Notes: generated by a model from the letters alone, not told the origin. A stretch of DNA of 64,000 bases from CTSoil-043 sp963744095 (GCA_963744095.1 CAVUSH010000002.1:310001-374000); one strand, 5' to 3'; counted from the stretch's first letter, positions 32,861 through 42,986 are shown. Numbers and translations: made by a program.

Positions 32861-33232
32861 CGGGCTCCTCGAGGGCGGCGGGGCTGCGCGTCCATTGTCG
32901 CCCGGCGGGCCCCGCGGCGGGGGCGGCCGCCGACCGGACCATGGTCCCCCGGACCCACGGGCCATTGCGCCGGGTCAACGGTCGCCCGACGATCCTGCGG
33001 TGACGCACCGTGCCCAGCGCCCGCCCGCGACCATTGCCGCGCGGCGCGGCATGCGCGCCTCCTGGTTCCGCGGCCGGGGACCCCGCCAACCCGGATGGCC
33101 CATCGGTCCGGCCACCGAGTCGCGGCCCAACGCCGGCGCCGCCGAGCCGACCGCGACACCGCTCGGCCGTGCGCCGGGATCGCCGATACATCCCATTCGC
33201 CCGGCCTTCGGCCACCCCACCTTCTGAGCGCG
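32861..33232. other. Intergenic region without recognised features
   Basis: 372 bases between divergent genes, very GC-rich. No RNA gene, repeat, supported short ORF or clear promoter was found. The region must contain the promoters of both flanking genes. Confidence 0.4.
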
Positions 33233-33752
33233 ATGGCGATCACGCAGCTCCCCGTGTGCCTCGAATGCGGCACGAGGGCCCGCCGGCCGGGCGTGGCCGT
33301 CTGCGGTCGCTGCGGCCTCGCCTTCGGTGATCGTCCCCGCCCCTACGCAACGCTCCCGGCGTGCCCGGTCTGCTATCGCGAGGTGGACGCCGACGGCCTC
33401 CTGCCGTCACCCCAGGCACCCGCGCGCCGCGTCCCGCTGGCCGCGCCACGTCGACGAGCACGATCGCGCTCCCGTCGGCGACGACGACTGGCTGGAGTCG
33501 CTCCGAGAGGGCGACCGCGTCCGCATCGGCCGCTGGAGGGCCCCCTTCGATCTCGTCCGCCGCTACCTCGTGACCGGGGTCGTGGACGCCGGTCGATCGC
33601 GCGCCGCCCACCACGATGCGATCGTCACCGCGATGACCCAGCTCGCCCGGTGGGGCCGCGATGTCGAGGTCCTCGGCGACCAGCCCGAGTGGGCGGAGGC
33701 GCGGGCCGCCGTCGGCGACCTCATCGAGCGCTATCACCGGGGCCGCCGCTAG
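33233..33752 (+). pseudogene. Zinc-finger/zinc-ribbon protein with a one-base frameshift
   Basis: The first frame (from ATG 33233) gives an N-terminal zinc ribbon (CLECG ... CGRCG) and then CPVC followed by Arg-rich noise. The second frame, shifted by one base, gives RHVDEHD and an acidic C-terminus (DWLESLREGDRVRIG ... LIERYHRGRR) ending at 33752. Removing one base of 33440-33443 restores CPVC-X(about 24)-H-x3-H, a C2H2-type finger, and a protein of about 172 residues. The break therefore cuts through a metal site that is otherwise complete. It may be a sequencing error, a recent mutation or a +1 shift site. Function unknown; probably a nucleic-acid-binding protein. Confidence 0.6.
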
Positions 33753-33771
33753 GCCCCCCTCGCCCATCGGG

Positions 33772-33777
33772 TATCAT
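33772..33777 (+). promoter_or_regulatory. -10 box TATCAT of the first tRNA-Gln
   Basis: TATCAT ends 11 bases before the tRNA. No good -35 hexamer is seen at 17 bases. Confidence 0.45.
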
Positions 33778-33788
33778 CACCGCCTCAC

Positions 33789-33863
33789 TGGCGAGTGGCC
33801 AAACGGTAAGGCACCTGACTCTGGATCAGGGGATTCAAGGTTCGAATCCTTGCTCGCCAGCCA
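33789..33863 (+). tRNA. tRNA-Gln (anticodon CTG), first copy
   Basis: Acceptor TGGCGAG (33789-33795) pairs with CTCGCCA (33853-33859). The anticodon stem CCTGA/TCAGG encloses loop CTCTGGA, anticodon CTG (codon CAG). The T arm is CAAGGTTCGAATCCTTG. Discriminator G and CCA are encoded. glnS starts 101 bases later. Confidence 0.95.
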
Positions 33864-33964
33864 ATCCCATCCGCATCCACGGGCCGCAGGCGGCCGTCCA
33901 CTGGTTCGCGGTGCCGCCGCGGGCGCCGCGTCCCCGTCAGCCACGACTCGGGAGCCGCCGCCAC

Positions 33965-35665
<1,701 letters not shown>

Positions 35666-35693
35666 GTCGGCGGCGCCCTGGCGCGTCCCACGG

Positions 35694-35722
35694 TTGAGGC
35701 GGCCGTCGCCGCGCGGTAGACT
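35694..35722 (+). promoter_or_regulatory. Promoter of the second tRNA-Gln
   Basis: TTGAGG (35694-35699), 17-base spacer, TAGACT (35717-35722). The tRNA begins 23 bases after the -10 box. This is one of the best sigma-70-like promoters in the window. Confidence 0.75.
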
Positions 35723-35745
35723 CAGGGCGCCCGCGAGGGCATCGC

Positions 35746-35820
35746 TGGCGAGTGGCCTAACGGTAAGGCACCTGACTCTGGATCAGGGGATTGAAGGTTC
35801 GAATCCTTCCTCGCCAGCCA
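35746..35820 (+). tRNA. tRNA-Gln (anticodon CTG), second copy
   Basis: Same length and anticodon stem-loop as the first copy. It differs by T for A in the D loop and by a compensated T-stem pair (GAAGG/CCTTC instead of CAAGG/CCTTG). CCA is encoded. The T-stem covariation indicates both copies are maintained. Confidence 0.95.
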
Positions 35821-35914
35821 GCTTCCCCTCATGGACGGCCGATTCGCGTTGCCCGGCGGCAGGTCGCGGCAGGTCGCGGCTCAGGTTGGACGCGGCCGGA
35901 GGCCGGTCCCCGGC

Positions 35915-36124
35915 CTAGGCGGACTTTGTGTCCGGCTTGTCTTGGCCGGGCGCCATCACCACGACCTCATCAGCGCAGCGGGTGCACCGGAAGATCCTCG
36001 CCCCCTGCCGCCACCCCCGCTCGGGATCGTGCGCCGCCGCGTTGTCATGACCCCGCTCCGTCATCGGGTGCCGCTCGTCGCCGTGGAGATGCATCAGTGT
36101 GAGGGCCGCTTGATAGTCGAACAC
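35915..36124 (-). CDS. Small zinc-ribbon-like protein, about 69 aa
   Basis: Unrecognised short protein. It contains a His-rich segment (LMHLHGDERHPM) and a C-terminal CTRC pair (ARIFRCTRCADEVVV), consistent with binding one metal. GTG at 36124 has AGGAAG at good spacing; a GTG two codons upstream is also possible. It lies alone between the second tRNA-Gln and the M1 peptidase terminator. Moderate confidence that it is a gene. Confidence 0.5.
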   Translation of the reverse strand: MFDYQAALTLMHLHGDERHPMTERGHDNAAAHDPERGWRQGARIFRCTRCADEVVVMAPGQDKPDTKSA

Positions 36125-36187
36125 GATCACCTTCCTCGATCCAGTCTGATTCGCCGCGAATCGTAGCAGCGGCCGTCCGGACACGGC

Positions 36188-36219
36188 GATGGGCGCCGGG
36201 ATCGCTCCCGGCGCCCATC
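36188..36219 (-). terminator. Strong hairpin downstream of the M1 peptidase gene
   Basis: A perfect 14-bp inverted repeat GATGGGCGCCGGGA (36188-36201) / TCCCGGCGCCCATC (36206-36219) with loop TCGC, 40 bases past the peptidase stop. No T tract follows. Confidence 0.6.
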
Positions 36220-36259
36220 GGCGCATGTGTTCCAGTGCGGCCCTCGGGTGGGCCGTCGG

Positions 36260-38954
36260 CTACGGCATGGTCCAGTTACCGAGGGTGCCCCAGGTGCCGA
36301 TCTCCTTGTAGGGGTTGCCGCCGCTGAAGTTGACCGCGGTCGAGTCCTTGCACTTGGCGGCCGTCGCTGTGGGAGCTCCGTCGAGGGTCCGGCTGGTGAC
36401 GCCGGTGCTCTCGGCGTTCTTGCAGACGTTGCCGTCGGAGCGGAGGTACTCGGTGAATGCGGCAGGGACCGAGCCGATCTTCGCGCTGAGCTGCGACGCC
36501 TGGCCGGTCGAGTCGTAGTAGAGCCGGAGGCCGACCGCGCTGTTGTGGCCGGCGCACTTGGTGGTCTCGGTGGTGGTGCCAATGCGGGTCGAGACCTTCA
36601 GTGACAGGACGTCGCCCTGGTCGACCGTGGCCGGCACAAGGGTCCACGGGACGTCGATGACCTTCCCGGCCGCGTTGCGACCGATGTCGCCGACGCAGCG
36701 GAGCAGGCCGGTCTCGATGACGGAGCCGTTCTTCAGGAGGTCGACCTTGACGTCGAACTTCGTGCCCACGTCGTCGCTGTTCTTGAGGCTGACCCAGGCG
36801 TGGACCGGGCTGAGCGCGCCGATCTGCGCCTCATCGATGGTGAATGTGTTCGGGGCGTCGGGCGCAGGCTTGAAGACCGCGTCACCGGCCTGTGAGGCGG
36901 TGATCGTGCACGAGCCGGCCCGGAGGATGTGGACGGTGGCCGGCGCGATGGCCGAGCTGATCTCGCAGTCACCCACGGCCACCAGCGCCACGGGCAGGCC
37001 CGAGCTGGCCGTCGGGGCGATGCCGAAGTCGGCATCGAGGTACGCCCTCGTGCCGATCGGGGCGAACGTGATCGCCTGGTCGGCCCGGGTGCAGGCGCTC
37101 AAGTCGTCGTAGAACTTGTCCGGCCCGTTGATGCCCGGTCCGGTGATCTGGGGCTTGTTGGTGGCGTTGTTCGGCGTCGGGTAGGCGGTGTCGAACCACT
37201 GGGTGAAGAACTGATCGAGCTTCGTGCTGCAGGCCGCGCTCTGGTTCGGCAGCCACTGGTGGAAGACCGCCTCGAGCTGGGGCTCGGTGATGTTCCCGCC
37301 GCCGTATTGGGTCTGGATCTGCTTCATGGCGCCGATCCAGCGATCGGACGCAGGCCGCGACATCGAGGAGTCGAGGATCTGGTGCAGGGCCAGGTAGGCC
37401 GTGCCCGGCCGGGTGTAGGTGCTGACGGTTGTGAACAGGTTGCCGACGGTCGGGTTCGAGGGCGCGGACGTCCACGCGCTCGCGCTGCCGGTTCCGTAGT
37501 TCGTGTTGAACCGGTTCCTCAGGCTCAGGTCGAACGCGGCGTCGCCCGCGGGTGTGCCCAGGCCGCCCGCGGCAGTCTGCGCGTTGCGGGCGGTCTGGAG
37601 GTACTGGCCGACGGTCGCCCAGCCCTCCTTCCAGAAGGTCAGGTTGAAAGCCGCTTCGGCGACGTTGTCGCCGAACCACTGGTGCATGTTCTCGTGGTTG
37701 AACGTGCCCAGGGAGATCGTGCCGCCGTTGAACGTGATCTTGCCCTGCATCTCCTCCTCGAAGCTGGCCGAGGGGATGCCGATGATGACGCCGTTCGTGG
37801 TGAGCGGGAACGGCCCGTTGAAGATGCTTTGGAACCGGGTGATGTCCGGCTGCTGGTCCATGATCGCCTTGTTGCTGGCCTTCTTCGCCGGGAGGATGGA
37901 GCTCCCCTGGGCCTCGTAGAAGATGATTCCGTCCTCCGTCGCGGAGGTCAGGTCGAAGGCGCCGACGCTGTTCTCGACCAGGTAGCTGGCGATGGGCTCG
38001 GGCGAATGCCAGATGCCAGGTCACCGAGCCGCCGGGGAAGTTGGCGTCCGGCGGGTTCGACGGAGGTGGATTGGTCGTCATGAGCTGGCCGTTGGCGATC
38101 GCGATCTTGCCGATGTTGACCGTGTCGTAGAAATCGTAGGTCGGCTTGGCGAGCGGGTGGTTGTTGAGCGGCATCCAGGCCATGGTGCCGACCGGCTCGG
38201 TGGTGACGAAGCTGCCGTCACCAACCGGGTTGTTCGACCGGAACCAGCCCTCGGTCGTGCCGTCCCCGTCGTGGTGCACCCCGGGCCGGCCGGTGTAGTT
38301 GACGGTGACCACGAAGGTCGCCCCGCTCGGAATGGGAGTCGGCGGCGTGATCACCAGCTTGTTCGCCGGGCACTGGGTGCCGTTCTGGGAGTTGCCGCTG
38401 ACCTGGGGTGAGCAGGCCGGCGGGTTCGGGTTCGTCGCGCTGACCGGGTTGACGTTCGACACCGCATGGGCCAGGGGATCGGGGTCGTCCTGCCCGTTCG
38501 GGTCACCTGGGTAGGTCGGCTGGACGAACGCGAACGTCGCCGGGCTGCCGTTCACGGCGACCGAGTCGACGGTCATGTTGGGGCCGGCGGTGGCGTCCGC
38601 CGACGACCGCTCGAAGTCGAGGCTGAAGTCGGTCAGGCATTGCGTGGCCACGTCGGTGAGGTCGACGTGGTTCCCCGGCAGGAACATGTTCGTGGTGGCG
38701 TCGTAGACCATGTGGACGTCGGTGTGGATGCTCGTGTAGCCCCCGTTGCCCACATCCGGGTAGACGCGATCACCGAAATGCGAGAGCGTGTGGGCGCCCG
38801 AGGCGCAGGCCACCTCTGCGGCCGCCGGGACCGCCGCGTTCGTGCTCGCCTGGGGAGCGGCCAGCACGGTCAAGGCGTTCGGCCCCGAGGCGATGAGGCC
38901 GACCAGGACCAGGAAGACGGCCGCGCGCCGCCGGAACAGTCGTGTAGCGGACAT
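36260..38954 (-). pseudogene. Secreted M1-family metallopeptidase disrupted by a 7-bp tandem duplication
   Basis: The N-terminal frame (ATG 38954, GGAGGGAG upstream) encodes a signal peptide and the M1 N-terminal beta domain up to TWH. The downstream frame, ending at 36260, continues with SPEPIASYLV, the zinc site HENMH plus KEGWA (HExxH-E), and a C-terminal secreted module resembling Ig-like repeats (ITFAPIGTRAY ... ASSGLPVALVA ... CTITASQAGDAVF). The frames join exactly if one copy of ATGCCAG, tandemly repeated at 38006-38019, is removed, giving 895 residues. It would act outside the cell as an aminopeptidase-like enzyme. As written, it is inactive. Confidence 0.85.
38006..38019. repeat. 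7-bp tandem duplication ATGCCAG x2
   Basis: Two perfect adjacent copies, 38006-38012 and 38013-38019, at the exact point where the M1 peptidase changes frame. Confidence 0.9.
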
Positions 38955-39347
38955 CCCAGTTCTCCCTCCGAGTGCCCGTCGCAGGCGGTCCGATGCCGGG
39001 TCTGCGCGGCGGGGCTTGCTGCCTGTCGAGAGCCGGCGCTACGTCCTGGGCCGGCTCTCCGGGACTAAGGTAGGCACACCCTCGGCACGTGACGGCGCTC
39101 ACGTGCTTCAGCACGAAGGAGACCTGCTGCGCGGAAGGGTGACGTTGCCGCGCCTCGCCGCCGCGAGCGCGCGGACCCTGCCCGCTCTTGCCGCGAAACC
39201 TACGTCCGGGAATGGCGATAGTCAACGGGTTGAGTGGCGTCTTGTGGCGTCTGGGCGTCTGGTCCGGTCGCGGTGACCGGACGCACCACGAGCAGCCCTG
39301 GGCTCTTGCCCCACTGCCGACCGGTGGGCGCGGCACGCCGGATCCGG
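38955..39347. other. Divergent intergenic region with an inverted repeat
   Basis: 393 bases between the M1 peptidase and the ArsR-type gene. Apart from the inverted repeat at 39085-39106 no gene or RNA is recognised. Confidence 0.4.
39085..39106. promoter_or_regulatory. Inverted repeat GCACGTGA-N6-TCACGTGC
   Basis: Perfect 8-bp arms (39085-39092 and 39099-39106) separated by CGGCGC, the form of a dimeric regulator site, in the region shared by the peptidase and ArsR-type promoters. Confidence 0.5.
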
Positions 39348-39365
39348 ATTTGACAGGCATCAAAT
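39348..39365. promoter_or_regulatory. Operator ATTTGA-N6-TCAAAT of the ArsR-type gene
   Basis: Perfect inverted repeat directly before the ATG at 39367, overlapping a TTGACA hexamer (39350-39355). It is notably AT-rich in a 70% GC region. Its position fits autorepression by the winged-helix protein it precedes. Confidence 0.7.
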
Positions 39366-39366
39366 C

Positions 39367-39975
39367 ATGGCCCATCGTGCGCACCCAATGGACGAAGACC
39401 TCCTCGCCACCCTGAAGGCCCTCTCCGACGCGTCGCGCCTGCGGATCGTGGGGCTGCTGGCGGAGCGCCCGCACGCGGTCGAGGAGCTCGCCGCGGCCGT
39501 CGAGCTCACGCCGGGAACCGTGGTCCACCACCTGAAGCGGCTCGAGGCCGCGGGCCTGGTGGACTCGAAGCCCCACCACCCCTACGTCGAGTACGCCCTG
39601 CGGATCGAGCGCCTCCACGCGCTCGGGCGCCAGCTCGGTGCGCTCGAGCGAGCACGCGAGGAGGTCGCCCTTCTCCCCGGGCCCGACGGGCGCCCGCTGC
39701 CGGCGTTCGACGCCAAGGTGCTCCGGACCTTCTTCGTCGATGACCGGCTCGTCTCCATCCCGGCCCAGGAGAAGAAGAGGCTCGTCGTCCTCCGCTACCT
39801 CCACGAGCGTTGTTTCGCCGACGATCGGCCGTACCCCGAGAAGGAGGTCAACCAGCGGCTGGCCCTCTTCCACCCGGACGTGGCGTCGCTCCGCCGCTAT
39901 CTCGTGGAATACGGCCTGCTGACGCGGGAGGCCGGCGTCTACCAGCGGGCCGCGGGGGCTCTTGCGCAGGAATAG
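39367..39975 (+). CDS. ArsR-family HTH regulator with DUF2087 domain
   Basis: 202 residues. An ArsR winged helix (about 8-85: LKALSDASRLRIVGLL, TPGTVVHHLKRLEAAGLV) is fused to a DUF2087 domain (about 115-200: FFVDDRLVSIPAQEKKR, YPEKEVNQRL, RYLVEYGLLTRE). No metal-binding cysteine pair of metalloregulators is seen, so the signal is unlikely to be a thiophilic metal. The ATG at 39367 sits just after the inverted repeat; ATG 39388 is an alternative start that would suit a leaderless mRNA from the TTGACA hexamer. It is divergent from the peptidase gene. Confidence 0.88.
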   Translation: MAHRAHPMDEDLLATLKALSDASRLRIVGLLAERPHAVEELAAAVELTPGTVVHHLKRLEAAGLVDSKPHHPYVEYALRIERLHALGRQLGALERAREEVALLPGPDGRPLPAFDAKVLRTFFVDDRLVSIPAQEKKRLVVLRYLHERCFADDRPYPEKEVNQRLALFHPDVASLRRYLVEYGLLTREAGVYQRAAGALAQE

Positions 39976-40062
39976 GCCCGCGACCGGCGGGGAGACGAGC
40001 GCCCGACCGGGGCGGCCGGACCAGGACCAGGGCTCGATCGCGTCGGCCGGACCAGGCGGCAG

Positions 40063-40398
40063 TCAGGCCTTTGCGGCCACCGTGCGGCGAGCTCGCGCCG
40101 AGAGCGGCACGCCGAGGCGGGCCAGGGCCTCCGCCGCGTAGCGACGGGTGTCGTCCTGGGCGCTCGTCGCCAGCGTGCGGAGGGCCGCGACCACCGGAGC
40201 CAGCGCTTCCTCGTCCCGCCTTCCCAGCACCTCGAGCCACGCCGTCACGGACGGTCCGAGCTCGGGATCGGCCGCGGCAAGGTCGGCCAGCGGGGAGACG
40301 ACGGCGACGCCGTGGGCAAGGAGCGGCTCCCGCAGCTCGATCCGCTGCGCCGGCGCCGACCGCGCCAGCTCGTCGAGCTGCGCCTTCATCGATTTCAC
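40063..40398 (-). CDS. Small helical (HEAT-like) protein, 111 aa
   Basis: 111 residues, nearly all helical, with a repeat-like Ala/Leu pattern (ALAPVVAALRTLATSAQDDTRRYAAEALARLG) reminiscent of one or two HEAT repeats. No catalytic motif. GTG at 40398 has GAGGTGG 5 bases upstream. Family not recognised. Confidence 0.55.
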   Translation of the reverse strand: MKSMKAQLDELARSAPAQRIELREPLLAHGVAVVSPLADLAAADPELGPSVTAWLEVLGRRDEEALAPVVAALRTLATSAQDDTRRYAAEALARLGVPLSARARRTVAAKA

Positions 40399-40524
40399 GG
40401 GAACCACCTCTGGGAGGGCTGCATGTCGTTCAGCGGCCCGATCCATCGGCTGGGACACTGGGCGCGGCCCGGGCCGGCCGCGCTGCCGGGCTGCCGTCGC
40501 GTCGCGGCGGCGGAGCGTGCGAGG

Positions 40525-40815
40525 TCAGAACCCGGGCTTCGCGGAGCCGGTGTCCGGACCCCGCGGTGCGACCGTGCGTTCCTGGACGCGGATCCCGAAG
40601 CGGAAGGCATGGACGCCCCACTCGGGGTCCTCGGGTTTCCAGGACTCCACGACCGTGCGATCGGCCGCGAGAAGGTCGATCGTGCCGTCGGTGCGGAGGA
40701 CGAGCGCGCCTCCGTCGGCCGTGGCCAGCTCGCGACGCTTGTACTGGCGCGTGGGCGGCCGCGTGATCGCGCTGCGATCCGGGCCTGCACCCTCTGCCAC
40801 GTCACTCCCTGCCAT
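40525..40815 (-). CDS. Hypothetical protein, 96 aa
   Basis: Unrecognised protein of 96 residues. The centre (ELATADGGALVLRTDGTIDLLAADRTVVESW) looks like a short beta-rich domain; the ends are charged and probably disordered. No ribosome-binding site precedes the ATG. It lies between the cold-shock gene and the HEAT-like gene on the same strand. Confidence 0.5.
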   Translation of the reverse strand: MAGSDVAEGAGPDRSAITRPPTRQYKRRELATADGGALVLRTDGTIDLLAADRTVVESWKPEDPEWGVHAFRFGIRVQERTVAPRGPDTGSAKPGF

Positions 40816-40835
40816 TCGGCGAGCCGGGTGAAAGC

Positions 40836-40872
40836 GGCGAGACCGCCCGCGTTGGCAGCGGACGGTCTCGCC
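40836..40872 (-). terminator. Intrinsic terminator of the cold-shock gene
   Basis: 10-bp stem GGCGAGACCG (40836-40845) / CGGTCTCGCC (40863-40872), followed on the minus strand by CTTTC, 10 bases past the csp stop. Confidence 0.65.
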
Positions 40873-40881
40873 AGGTAGTCG

Positions 40882-41088
40882 TCAGGCGGCGGCGCGCACC
40901 CGGACGGCGCGCGGCCCCTTGGGACTCTGCTCGATCTCGAACTCCACGCGCTCGCCGCCGACCAGGCGGTCGAAGTCGAGCGTGGCCTCGAGCCCACCGC
41001 GATGGAAGAAGTACTCCTTCGCATCCTCGGCGACGATGAAGCCGAACCCGCGGTCGGCAATCACCTTCTTGACGGTGCCGGTGGTCAC
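40882..41088 (-). CDS. Cold-shock domain protein
   Basis: 68-residue OB-fold cold-shock protein. It starts with GTVKKVIADRGFGFI (RNP1 = RGFGFI) and continues with EYFFHRGG (RNP2-like), then a final strand. It binds single-stranded RNA and DNA as a chaperone. GTG at 41088 follows GGAGG by 7 bases. RNP2 is YFFH rather than the usual VFVH. The upstream 140 bases have no gene and could include a long regulatory leader as in other csp mRNAs. Confidence 0.92.
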   Translation of the reverse strand: MTTGTVKKVIADRGFGFIVAEDAKEYFFHRGGLEATLDFDRLVGGERVEFEIEQSPKGPRAVRVRAAA

Positions 41089-41229
41089 GTGGGACCTCCA
41101 CATCCTTCCCGAACTGGGAGGCAGAACGCACGGTCTGTTCGAGAAGGGTGGTCGACCACGCGGAATGCCGCACGGTGCGGCGAGGCAAGCGTACCACACT
41201 GGCCGGCGCCCTTGGCCGGCGACCTCCGG

Positions 41230-41415
41230 GTGGGCGCTCATCCCTGTCGCTGGGTGGAGCTGGCCCGGTTCCGGGGCGTCACCCGCGACGGCCAGGCCCT
41301 CGAGTGGCGCCCCGGCGCCCCCCGGAAGGGGATCCGCCTCCTGCGCGTGGAGACGACCCGCTCTCCGTCCTGGGTCGCCTGGCGCGAGATCGAGGTCTAC
41401 GCCACGGCCGACTGA
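41230..41415 (+). pseudogene. Remnant resembling the C-terminus of a discoidin/F5-8-type domain
   Basis: The 61-codon frame ends in GIRLLRVETTRSPSWVAWREIEVYATAD, which resembles the last two strands of discoidin-like carbohydrate-binding domains. Upstream it only continues antisense to the cold-shock gene. A strong plus-strand terminator lies 150 bases downstream. This is probably the tail of a deleted secreted protein gene; a functional mini-protein is less likely. Confidence 0.4.
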
Positions 41416-41564
41416 CGAGCGCGCCGCCGCGCAGGGGCAGGTCATGACCCGGCCTAACGGCCCCCCGACGATGGGCCAAACGGCCCTTCGGGCGGGGTGC
41501 CCGAGCCGCGATCCTTGTCGGCAAGGCGCATCGGTCGATCCCCCCTCCCCGATGTGCCACTGTT

Positions 41565-41611
41565 GCAGCGCCCTTGGCCTCCCCCACCCTGGCCGGGGGC
41601 GCTGCGCTTTT
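41565..41611 (+). terminator. Plus-strand intrinsic terminator
   Basis: GCAGCGCCC (41565-41573) pairs with GGGCGCTGC (41597-41605), with an inner GGCC pair, followed by GCTTTTC. Its orientation fits only the remnant at 41230-41415 or an unseen RNA. Confidence 0.6.
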
Positions 41612-41634
41612 CGGCGGGACTCGGGCTGGATCGT

Positions 41635-42867
41635 TCAGCCTTCCTCGCCGAGGACTTCCGCCAGGAACGCGGCCGCCGCAACGCCGGCCCGGAACCGGCC
41701 GTGGGCGCCGTGCTGGAAGAGACGGAGGTCGAGGACCCGCGACCAGCCTGCGCCCGGCGCGGCCACGGCCGCCCGCAGGAGGGTCTGCGTCCCGTCCGTG
41801 TGAGCCACCAGGGCGAGGCCGATCTCCACCCCGGCATCGCGGGCGATCGCCACGGCCTCATCTTCGACAGGCCATCCCCCGACGTCACGGGCCACCGCCG
41901 GCCCGTGGGCAACTTCGCGCTCGAGGGCCGGCACGTCGGCCAGCAGCGCCCCCAGGGCGCCGTGCGTCCCCGCCTCCACGATCGCGAACCGGACGCCGGC
42001 GTGCGCGGCAGCCTCGGCGACGAGGTCGGCCCAGGTCGTCTCGCCCTCGGCCCGAACGTGGCCCGAGAGCACGGTCCGGACCGACTCCTCGGCCGTCGCG
42101 AGCACGTCCGCGGCGGGGTGCGCGACCTTCCCGTCGGCGTCGACCTCGTCCACGGCGGAGATCCGCACGTCGAGCCAGTCGGCGCGGGCGTATGTCGCCA
42201 CGACCGGGTTCGCGGCCCGGAGCATCGGCTCGCCGAGGAGCTCCGCCACGTGCGACTCCCCGATGCCGTAGGTCCGCAGGGTCCGGACGAGACGGCCGTC
42301 GCCGAGCCCGCGTTCCCGGAGCCGCGGCAGGACCCAGTCGTGCCACATCGGGCGCAGCTCGCGCGGCGGTCCGGGCAACAGGACCGCGACGCGTCCGTCC
42401 GGTCGGTCGATCCACCATCCCGGCGCCGTGCCGTTCGGGTTGGGGATCGCCGTGGCGGATGGGATGAGCCACGCCTGTTTCAGGTTGGCGGCCGGCAGCG
42501 CGATCCCCCGCCTCTCGAAGAGGTCCCGCAGCCACGCCTCCTGGCCGGCGTCCACCAGCGGCACCTCGCCGACGGCGGCCGCGACCGCCTCACGGGTCAG
42601 GTCGTCCGGGGTCGGGCCAAGACCGCCGGTCGCCACGACCAGGTCCACGACCGCCAGTGCGTCCGCGAACGCGGCCGTGACGAGCGCCAGCTGGTCGGGC
42701 AGGGCGACGATCCGACGCACGCCAACGCCCTGGAGCGACAGCGAGCGGGCCAGCTCGCCGCCGTTCGTGTCGCGCGTCTCCCCCGCCGTCAGCTCGCTCC
42801 CGACGGCCAGGAGCTCGGCCGTCCGAACCCTGCGGAGCATGGGCGCGGGGGCGTGCGGGTTGGTCAT
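41635..42867 (-). CDS. cinA: CinA-family protein with degenerate deamidase active site
   Basis: 410 residues. The N-terminal MoCF-like domain (about 15-180) has TGGLGPTPDDLT, the COG1058 signature of ADP-ribose/NAD-turnover pyrophosphatases. A C-terminal CinA domain (about 275-405) is the NMN deamidase (PncC) fold. The PncC nucleophile motif A-E-S-C-T-G-G reads V-E-A-G-T-H-G here (297-303), with Ser replaced by Ala299. Deamidation is therefore unlikely although the domain is retained. The ATG at 42867 follows TACCCT by 6 bases, so the mRNA is probably leaderless. Confidence 0.88.
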   Translation of the reverse strand: MTNPHAPAPMLRRVRTAELLAVGSELTAGETRDTNGGELARSLSLQGVGVRRIVALPDQLALVTAAFADALAVVDLVVATGGLGPTPDDLTREAVAAAVGEVPLVDAGQEAWLRDLFERRGIALPAANLKQAWLIPSATAIPNPNGTAPGWWIDRPDGRVAVLLPGPPRELRPMWHDWVLPRLRERGLGDGRLVRTLRTYGIGESHVAELLGEPMLRAANPVVATYARADWLDVRISAVDEVDADGKVAHPAADVLATAEESVRTVLSGHVRAEGETTWADLVAEAAAHAGVRFAIVEAGTHGALGALLADVPALEREVAHGPAVARDVGGWPVEDEAVAIARDAGVEIGLALVAHTDGTQTLLRAAVAAPGAGWSRVLDLRLFQHGAHGRFRAGVAAAAFLAEVLGEEG

Positions 42868-42873
42868 GGCGTG

Positions 42874-42879
42874 AGGGTA
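42874..42879 (-). promoter_or_regulatory. -10 box TACCCT, leaderless cinA promoter
   Basis: On the minus strand TACCCT, then CACGCC, then ATG. Same layout as lipA and E1alpha. Confidence 0.5.
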
Positions 42880-42947
42880 CGACGCCCATGACGGATCGTG
42901 CGCCGCCGGCGGCTGCTCGTGCCGCGCGACTGCCGGGGCGCCGGTCG

Positions 42948-42986
42948 TTGACCTCGGAACCAGGGTGGCGTATTCTCGATAATCGA
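42948..42986 (+). promoter_or_regulatory. Promoter with overlapping palindrome upstream of the SDR gene
   Basis: TTGACC (42948-42953), 17-base spacer, TATTCT (42971-42976). A perfect palindrome TCGAT-A-ATCGA (42976-42986) overlaps the end of the -10 box and the start region, as expected for repression. The start codon is at 43053, giving a leader of about 70 bases. The GntR/FCD regulator of the neighbouring array is a candidate ligand. Confidence 0.6.
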
